Shown piece after piece: positions 13,084-13,102 of a stretch of DNA of 13,102 bases; the stretch's first letter is position 1, and the number at the start of each line of letters is the position of its first letter. The stretch lies in the NCBI GenBank assembly GCA_003499925.1, contig DNRQ01000115.1, positions 19,153-32,254 of the forward strand. The letters run 5' to 3'. Source of the DNA: Geobacter sp. (lineage in GTDB: Bacteria; Desulfobacterota; Desulfuromonadia; Geobacterales; Geobacteraceae). Made by a program: the position numbers and the translations under genes. Under the pieces are notes generated by a model. That model was given only the letters and a program-made list of their open reading frames with translations. It searched no databases and had not been told where the DNA came from.

Positions 13084-13102
13084 GCACTGCCATTAAGTTA
13101 AG
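13084..13102. repeat. Inverted copy of the 19-mer at 25-43
   Basis: GCACTGCCATTAAGTTAAG is the exact reverse complement of 25-43 and ends at the last base of the window. A 7-bp palindrome, GAAGTTG-C-CAACTTC, lies upstream at 13022-13036. The window probably stops inside a larger repeat unit. Confidence 0.75.

Overview
The window looks like a piece of a GC-rich, anaerobic, metal-reducing type delta-lineage bacterium of the Geobacter/Geomonas/Citrifermentans kind. This is an inference from gene style: very large PAS-rich hybrid histidine kinases, a cysteine-rich 4Fe-4S protein, a CobO corrinoid adenosyltransferase, and intergenic spaces packed with G/C-tract palindromes and the 'AAGCTCCAGCTT' type of dispersed repeat. 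No CRISPR, tRNA, rRNA, prophage or transposase gene is visible.

Layout. 1-86: repeat and hairpin. 87-1403 (-): cysteine-rich double [4Fe-4S] protein with an N-terminal winged-helix-like region and a plausible sigma-70 promoter. 1404-1940: non-coding, holding a 185-bp MITE-like palindromic element. 1941-2198 (+): small two-helix membrane protein with a perfect ribosome binding site. 2199-3006: non-coding or weakly coding, with a perfect hairpin, a second MITE-like element and a doubtful small ORF. 3007-5724 (+): membrane hybrid histidine kinase (DUF4118-like, three PAS, HisKA/HATPase, receiver). 5946-10067 (+): very large sensor kinase (dCache-like, HAMP, three PAS, HisKA/HATPase, receiver, HPt, helical tail). 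10064-11035 (+): receiver-GGDEF diguanylate cyclase, overlapping the kinase by 4 bases. 11036-11288: repeat cluster between convergent genes. 11289-11870 (-): CobO. 12014-12685 (-): TauE/SafE-like (DsbD_2/UreH-type) membrane protein with an HCxGMCGG motif. 12686-13102: 417 bases of repeats without a gene.

How the genes fit together. The 5946-11035 pair reads as a complete phosphorelay unit: a periplasmic ligand or internal PAS signal, then His782, Asp1081 and His1228 of the kinase, then Asp61 of the cyclase, then c-di-GMP, with feedback through the cyclase's RxxD inhibitory site. The upstream hybrid kinase (3007-5724) ends in a receiver but has no HPt, so it may feed the neighbouring relay; this is inference. 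CobO and the TauE/SafE-like protein lie in tandem on the opposite strand with 143 bases between them, and no functional link is evident.

The most unusual material is non-coding: two MITE-like elements sharing terminal sequence, G/C hairpins whose loops carry exact 8- and 9-bp tandem duplications, a related-looking palindrome inside a kinase linker, and an exact 19-bp inverted repeat near the two ends of the window. I found no convincing new defence or biosynthetic system.
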